A DNA stretch of 8,367 nucleotides, taken from NCBI GenBank assembly GCA_947175225.1, contig CAMWLX010000136.1, positions 1 to 8,367 of the forward strand. The letters are read 5' to 3'. The position numbers and the translations under genes were made by a program. The stretch comes from an uncultured Porphyromonadaceae bacterium (GTDB lineage Bacteria; Bacteroidota; Bacteroidia; Bacteroidales; Muribaculaceae). Of the stretch, positions 5,601 to 8,367 are shown in pieces; the first letter of the stretch is position 1, and every line of letters begins with the position of its first letter. The notes under the pieces are model-generated. The model was not told the DNA's origin, did no database searches, and was given only the letters and a program-made list of their open reading frames with translations.

Positions 5601-7471
5601 ATGCCTTCGCCAAGACTGAGGAAAGCTTTGCTGCTCTGACTAATGCCATTGCCGCCGCAGAGAAGGCTCTGGAAGCTGACGACGCAACTGAAACATCTCT
5701 GACAACAGCCGGCGAAAATATCACTAAGGCAAAAGAAGGTCTGACCTTGGAAGAGGGATACTCTTATCTTACTCCGGAAATGTTCAAGAAGTATGCTTCT
5801 GTTGAAGAACCGGGTGAAGGTGAAGAGACCGATTGCATCTATGAACTCTTCAATACTTCACGTGATCTTTATGGCGCTAAACAAGACGATAACCTGAAGT
5901 GGGCTGATCTCTCCAAATATGATCAGCTTATCCTCACGACTGTTGGTGATGGTGATCTGCCTCGTTTCTGCATGAATAATGAGGTATCTACAAAGTTCGA
6001 GATCAACCCATACGATGGCACCAATGAGGCTACAGAGGCTTATCAGACTGTTGATGAGAACAGATACATCATCGACCTTAAGAAGATCGTGAAGGACCAT
6101 GAGTTCGCACATCTCCATGGTATACATGTAAATGGATGGGGAACAGGTGCTTTCCTCAACGGTATGTACCTCTATAAGAATCCATACGTAGCTGTTGAAG
6201 TAATCACTCTCGACAAGACCGAAATCAACAATATGATTGTAGGCAAGACTGCAAAACTTACAGCTACTGTCGCTCCTGACAACGCTACTGAACCCAACGT
6301 GACTTGGTCTTCAGACAATACTGAAGTTGCTACTGTCGACGAAGATGGTATCGTAACAGCAGTTGCCGCAGGAAAGGCTACCATAACTGCAACCGCAGGT
6401 GATAAGACAGCAACTTGCGAGGTTACTGTCAAGAATGCTCTCACAGGCGTGGAAATCAGCCAGTCTGAAGCTACAATGACTAATGGTGAGACTCTCACAC
6501 TCACAGCTACTTTGCTTCCCGAAAACGCTATCGAGACTGAGATCACTTGGAGCTCAGACAACGAAGAGGTTGCGAAGGTTGAAAATGGTAAAGTGACAGC
6601 AGTTGCTATAGGTAAGGCTACCATCACTGCTACTGCAGGTGGATTCACTGCTACTTGCGCTATTAAGTGCTATCCACAATTGGGCGATGCTGACTGGAAT
6701 GGCAAGATCACCGTTAATGACGCTGTCGAAATCACAAACTACATTGTAGGAAAGACAGTCGTTCCTAATGATTGGATCGAGAATGAATGGAAAGAATTCT
6801 ATACTGCCGGTGCAAATGCCAATGGGGATGAATACGGAGATATTACCATTTCCGATGCTTCCGCAACTGTCTCTTTGGCACTTACTCAACCGACTGCAGC
6901 ATCTGCCGAATCCCGCATTATGGCTGCTATCAATGAGGATGCTGACAAGCTTGTGATCGGTGGATTGAACACTGCTGTCAACGGTGAGACTTCAGTTGCT
7001 GTCACTCTCGACAACTCTATGGAATATGTAGCCATTCAGGCTGATATCTTTGTTCCGGAAGGCGTGAACTTCGAGGTGAAGGCTGGCAGCAGAATTTCAG
7101 ACAGCCATTCATTCCGCTACCATAGATTTGATGATACTCACGTACGTGTCGCTATCTTCAACTTTGGTAACGTTGCATTTGCTGACAACAATGAGCCTCT
7201 ATTTGAAATCGTAGCTGACTCGCAGCTCGCTGATGCAGCTGACATAACTTTGGTCAACATATTTGCATCTGATTCTGATGCCCATGAATATGCTCTTGGC
7301 TCAAGATATGAAAGCACTACAGGCGTGGCAGCTCTCGGATTTGACAGCAATGCTCCTGTTAAGGTTTATGATCTGAACGGACGCTACATCTCTGACAAGG
7401 TTGATGGTCTCGAAGGAGGCTTCTACATCATCCGTCAGGGCAACAACGCAAAGAAAGTACGTATCAGATAA
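2618..7471 (+). CDS. Very large exported modular repeat protein with FIVAR-like, Big_2, dockerin-like and cohesin-like domains
   Basis: A 1617-residue exported protein with no recognisable enzyme domain, so probably a binding, adhesion or scaffold protein. Residues 1-23 are a signal peptide (cleavage after ASA). Residues 29-444 hold three beta-type repeats of 137-residue period. Residues 446-662, 666-885 and 977-1188 are three modules, each a FIVAR-like helical hairpin followed by a beta domain that shares an 'ADL..Y...FNR/CMNR' signature with the first repeats. Residues 886-976 are an extra beta domain inserted between modules two and three. Two Big_2 Ig folds follow (about 1193-1272 and 1276-1350, each with WSSDN), then a dockerin-like module (1355-1424), a cohesin-like domain (1443-1573) and a C-terminal tail (1577-1617, VYDLNGR...GFYIIR) resembling type IX sorting domains. 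The protein should therefore reach the cell surface or medium. The ATG at 2618 is supported by the signal peptide; no Shine-Dalgarno is present, as usual in this phylum. The beta domains may be carbohydrate-binding, but no ligand can be deduced. Base composition rises from AT-rich at the 5' end to about 50% GC at the 3' end. Confidence 0.85.
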   Translation: MKKLFTPLLLFLTVLLGGINASAEDEVIELTGDMFHQWDGYGADAKVINPSPGIDNNIGEGYEGGMFLGTAGVAGDIYADLTDYKGIEAEGTPGLTLRLLFNRPTQNEGITECNATFDNDGKLTFLFSNVKDGDNPASFIHLNAVKSWGNGTVKYMKLIPKPDPLELNADWFHQWDGYGADAKVINTSPGVDDNIGEGYEGGMFLGTAGVAGDIYADLTDYKGIVAEGTPELTLRLLFNRPTQNDGITECNATFDKDGNLTFLFSNVKDGDSPASFIHLNAVKSWGNGTVKYMKLIPKPDANTITGEWWHQWDGFGADAQIIENPTKGWVDNIGQDLNGGDFIIGNSACDGDCYADLTEYAGIEGVATPGTTVRFYFNRADVQGAGIDVRVNADDEGNYSCLFKEVKGGDGNPVSFVHLAFVKIISNGVSDPKVESMKVIAKPDPIVEAKENLTDQIKIANQYDSFAKTEASWNALQDAIAAAESAMVAENATVETLEAASANIAKAIEGLTLEEGYEYLTAEMFKEYASLTEPGEGTEVGCAYDLFQASDLPYGDTSVNYLKWADLKDYDKLKVTYISTVPPRFCMNRTDKDGQESNGGMLDMAPDNGNASTSNYLSTEDNVVTIDLKKMVAECGYARLHCIKKLGWGDGVIVTGMYLYNSTDELELPLENLVNEIAKAEQCDKFLKTDESWNALQTAIEEGKAELEDSKHTVESVEAATAKITEAIEGLKLQEGYSELTKDMFKKYNSVDNPGEGETTGCDYKLFEKTGNAYGDGTNVGYLNWADVTDYDKLIVKASGNPRFCLNRQADGGQQGDTKETSGMIDIYTDRDSWSAERYLDPDGDVYTVDLAKIIDDDGFARLHAIKYPWGQDGIVTNMYLYKDPANAAGFNLIFDIDDPAHVVIEINGEVINDLKAGANEKAVANRAKLSIYPAENFKLTSVKADGEEVKLNDGILTKTIVKNISFEIITEDADPLAQPKKELTAIIESAKFYDAFAKTEESFAALTNAIAAAEKALEADDATETSLTTAGENITKAKEGLTLEEGYSYLTPEMFKKYASVEEPGEGEETDCIYELFNTSRDLYGAKQDDNLKWADLSKYDQLILTTVGDGDLPRFCMNNEVSTKFEINPYDGTNEATEAYQTVDENRYIIDLKKIVKDHEFAHLHGIHVNGWGTGAFLNGMYLYKNPYVAVEVITLDKTEINNMIVGKTAKLTATVAPDNATEPNVTWSSDNTEVATVDEDGIVTAVAAGKATITATAGDKTATCEVTVKNALTGVEISQSEATMTNGETLTLTATLLPENAIETEITWSSDNEEVAKVENGKVTAVAIGKATITATAGGFTATCAIKCYPQLGDADWNGKITVNDAVEITNYIVGKTVVPNDWIENEWKEFYTAGANANGDEYGDITISDASATVSLALTQPTAASAESRIMAAINEDADKLVIGGLNTAVNGETSVAVTLDNSMEYVAIQADIFVPEGVNFEVKAGSRISDSHSFRYHRFDDTHVRVAIFNFGNVAFADNNEPLFEIVADSQLADAADITLVNIFASDSDAHEYALGSRYESTTGVAALGFDSNAPVKVYDLNGRYISDKVDGLEGGFYIIRQGNNAKKVRIR
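2702..3949 (+). repeat. Three tandem 411-bp coding repeats (beta-type domains A1-A3)
   Basis: Copies lie at about 2702-3106, 3113-3517 and 3524-3949, each opening near HQWDG (His36, His173, His310; exact 137-residue period). A1 and A2 agree at 123 of 135 residues; A3 is far more diverged but keeps HQWDG, GAD, YADLT-Y and FNR. At DNA level A1 and A2 share an exact 85-bp block (3022-3106 with 3433-3517) and an exact block around HQWDGYGADAKVIN. The stretches between carry many silent differences. The domains look like beta-sandwich binding modules related to those in the later B modules. Confidence 0.9.
3953..6181 (+). repeat. Three FIVAR-like helix plus beta-domain modules (B1-B3)
   Basis: Modules at about 3953-4603, 4613-5272 and 5546-6181 share the same order. 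A roughly 65-residue Ala/Glu-rich helical hairpin comes first (key words F-KTE-SW-AL, A-AAI-GL), as in FIVAR domains. A beta domain follows, starting EGY--LT-EMFK-Y and running through PGEGE, WADL--YD, RFC-N and GMYLYK. B1 and B2 share an exact 18-nt block (4031-4048 and 4691-4708), which points to duplication. B3 reads CMNN where B1 has CMNR and B2 CLNR. A different beta domain (5273-5545, residues 886-976) interrupts the array. FIVAR-like helices often act as spacers in surface proteins; that role is inferred here. Confidence 0.78.
6680..6889 (+). other. Dockerin-like calcium-binding module within the large protein
   Basis: Residues 1355-1424 carry two EF-hand-like loops. The first is canonical: Asp1357, Asp1359, Asn1361, Gly1362, Ile1364 and Asp1368 occupy loop positions 1, 3, 5, 6, 8 and 12. 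It is followed by the helix-like AVEITNYIVG. The second (Asn1400, Asn1402, Asp1404 ... Ile1409, Asp1413) has two additional residues (Glu1405-Tyr1406), and about 20 residues more than a short linker separate the two loops. Type I dockerins bind cohesins in cellulosomes. In Bacteroidales such modules are found outside cellulosomes and their partners are mostly unknown. Confidence 0.72.
6944..7468 (+). other. Cohesin-like domain and C-terminal sorting-like tail of the large protein
   Basis: Residues 1443-1573 resemble the cohesin/CBM-like beta-sandwich that often follows dockerin modules in Bacteroidales. Recognisable elements are the initial beta strand with SVAVTLDN, then YVAIQADIFVPEGV, then a VRVAIFNFGN strand and a final EIVADSQLADAADITL segment. 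The first protein region of the downstream gene has the same pattern (FNLDN, FYGFQAEVKLPTGI). Residues 1577-1617 form a tail with VKVYDLNGR, GGFYIIR and a basic end (KKVRIR), matching the general pattern of type IX secretion sorting domains. I did not see secretion-system genes here to confirm that route. Confidence 0.65.
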
Positions 7472-7483
7472 TCATTCCCCACG

Positions 7484-7503
7484 TTGGCCTCGCATGAGAC
7501 CAA
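7484..7503 (+). terminator. Weak hairpin after the large gene; doubtful terminator
   Basis: TTGGCCTC (7484-7491) pairs with GAGACCAA (7496-7503) around the loop GCAT, with one C-A mismatch in the stem. It starts 12 bases after the stop codon, a usual place for a terminator, but the following bases are A-rich rather than T-rich. Termination here is therefore uncertain, and read-through into the next gene is possible. Confidence 0.3.
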
Positions 7504-7516
7504 TAATATAAAAATC

Positions 7517-7617
7517 AATGTCACTAAATTAAGACCAATTTACGGCGTCAAGCAATGTAGTTAGCGCACTCCGTGCGCGTCATTAAGCGTCTTAAACTAT
7601 CTTAATTTAGTGACATT
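7517..7617. mobile_element. 101-bp palindromic element with perfect 18-bp terminal inverted repeats (MITE-like)
   Basis: AATGTCACTAAATTAAGA (7517-7534) is the exact reverse complement of 7600-7617. The 65-bp interior has a perfect central hairpin, GCGCAC (7564-7569), loop TCC, GTGCGC (7573-7578). It also has a palindrome TTAAG-CGT-CTTAA (7583-7595) and three copies of GCGTC (7545, 7577, 7587). GTCTTAA (7589-7595) offers an alternative partner for TTAAGAC (7529-7535). There is no coding capacity. Long perfect ends with a small non-coding core fit a miniature inverted-repeat element or a REP-like palindrome. A clear target-site duplication is not visible (flanks are A-rich), so an imperfectly known regulatory structure is an alternative. 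It ends 25 bases before the start of gene 3. Confidence 0.6.
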
Positions 7618-7642
7618 AAAAAATAAAGTAGTATTGTAATAT

Positions 7643-8367
7643 ATGAGACAAAAATTATTATTATCAATCCTCTTGCTGCTGTCGATTGTCGCGCCATTTG
7701 CGGCATTCGCCGACAGCTTCTACATCAATCCCGTAGATTTAGAACTCGAGAAAGATGCTATACTTCAGTTCAATCTCGACAACGATAAAGATTTCTATGG
7801 TTTCCAGGCTGAAGTCAAACTCCCGACTGGAATTGAAGCCGTAAAAAATAAAGACGGCAATCCTGACATCACCCTTTCCGACCGCGCTGCGGAGGGAGAT
7901 TATAAGGTGAATAGCAATATCTTTGGTGATAAGTTGATCATGACGGCTTTTTCCGGAAATCATAAGCCATTTACAGGCAAAGCTGGTGTTCTCGTAGATC
8001 TTAAGGTCTCCGTAGCCAAAGATTTCACTGGAGGATATGTAGAGATCTCGAAAATAATTTTTACCGACAGTGAAGATAAGGATGTGCCGTTTGATGCTAC
8101 ATCCGCAAAGCTTGGTGTGAAAGTGACCGGGATTACCCTGAATGAAACTGAGGCTGAACTGAAGGTTGGTGAAGCTGTCGAATTGACAGCCGCAGTGCTT
8201 CCGGAAAGTGCCACTGACAAGACTGTCAAATGGTCATCAGATAATGAAAAAGTTGCTGCTGTTGATGCCAATGGCAAAGTGACTGCCATAGCTCTTGGCG
8301 AGGCTATAATCACTGCAACTTGTGGTGCTGTGAATGCAACTTGCAATGTGACAGTGGTTCCGACTCC
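7643..8367 (+). CDS. Exported protein with cohesin-like and Big_2 domains (incomplete at window end)
   Basis: The reading frame is open from the ATG at 7643 to the window edge (241 full codons), so the C-terminus is unseen. Residues 1-23 are a signal peptide (MRQKLLLSIL..., cleavage after AFA) without a lipobox. Residues 25-157 resemble a cohesin-like beta-sandwich: LQFNLDNDKDFYGFQAEVKLP at the start, a LIMTAFSG strand, then a GVLVDLKVSVAKDF segment. Residues 161-239 are a Big_2 Ig domain (VTGITLNETE, WSSDNEKVAAVD, GKVTAIALGEAIITATCG), clearly related to those of the preceding gene. The start is supported by the signal peptide. The only nearby promoter-like octamer, TAGTATTG (7629-7636), misses the -7 consensus by one base and lies too close to the ATG for a normal leader. 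The gene may be co-transcribed with gene 2 (171-base gap) or read from within the palindromic element. Proteins with this start often continue with more Ig domains, a dockerin or a sorting tail; that is expectation, not observation. Confidence 0.82.
   Translation, partial: MRQKLLLSILLLLSIVAPFAAFADSFYINPVDLELEKDAILQFNLDNDKDFYGFQAEVKLPTGIEAVKNKDGNPDITLSDRAAEGDYKVNSNIFGDKLIMTAFSGNHKPFTGKAGVLVDLKVSVAKDFTGGYVEISKIIFTDSEDKDVPFDATSAKLGVKVTGITLNETEAELKVGEAVELTAAVLPESATDKTVKWSSDNEKVAAVDANGKVTAIALGEAIITATCGAVNATCNVTVVPT

Noticed and set aside
6172..6648. Open frame of 158 codons on the minus strand inside the Big_2 region
   Set aside because: It lies wholly opposite the Big_2 coding region of gene 2. 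Its low-complexity Val/Ser/Ala composition is the mirror of Thr/Ala-rich Ig repeats, and a similar shadow appears opposite the Big_2 domain of gene 3.
7960..8346. Minus-strand open frame of 128 codons near the window end
   Set aside because: It overlaps gene 3, which has a signal peptide and a clear domain match. The antisense product has no recognisable features.

Overview
The window most likely comes from an intestinal or rumen Bacteroidales bacterium (a Muribaculaceae-, Prevotella- or Bacteroides-like genome). Evidence: TAnnTTTG-type -7 promoter boxes, no Shine-Dalgarno sequences before the genes, A/T-rich start regions, secreted proteins ending in a short 'VYDLNGR...GFYIIR' or 'YNLQG...' tail, and typical Bacteroidales modules (Big_2 Ig folds, dockerin-like and cohesin-like domains, FIVAR-like helices). 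The genus cannot be fixed from sequence alone. All three genes lie on the + strand and all three products carry N-terminal signal peptides without a lipobox, so this is a locus for exported proteins. No tRNA, rRNA, CRISPR array, transposase or phage gene was seen.

Layout. Positions 1-201 are an AT-rich intergenic region with a candidate promoter (130-137) and four tandem copies of a heptamer just before gene 1. Gene 1 (202-2217) encodes a modular secreted serine esterase of the PHB-depolymerase/feruloyl-esterase-like (LpqC-type) family. A strong intrinsic terminator follows at 2235-2266. Positions 2267-2392 are AT-rich with no gene. A good promoter box (2393-2400) then starts an unusual CTAA-rich leader of about 210 nt (2401-2617). 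Gene 2 (2618-7471) encodes a 1617-residue modular protein: three tandem beta-type repeats, three further modules made of a FIVAR-like helical hairpin plus a related beta domain, two Big_2 domains, a dockerin-like calcium module, a cohesin-like domain and a C-terminal sorting-like tail. Between genes 2 and 3 (7472-7642) sits a compact 101-bp element bounded by perfect 18-bp inverted repeats. Gene 3 (7643 to the window end, incomplete) encodes another exported protein with a cohesin-like domain and a Big_2 domain.

How the parts may work together (inference): genes 2 and 3 share cohesin-like and Big_2 modules, and gene 2 also has a dockerin-like module, so they may form or anchor a cell-surface or secreted multi-protein assembly involved in binding glycans or other surfaces. 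Gene 1 would add an esterase activity, but it has its own promoter and terminator and need not be co-regulated. The points most worth follow-up are the 101-bp palindromic element, the CTAA-rich leader, the mosaic (gene-conversion-like) repeats in gene 2, and the dockerin/cohesin pairing across adjacent genes.
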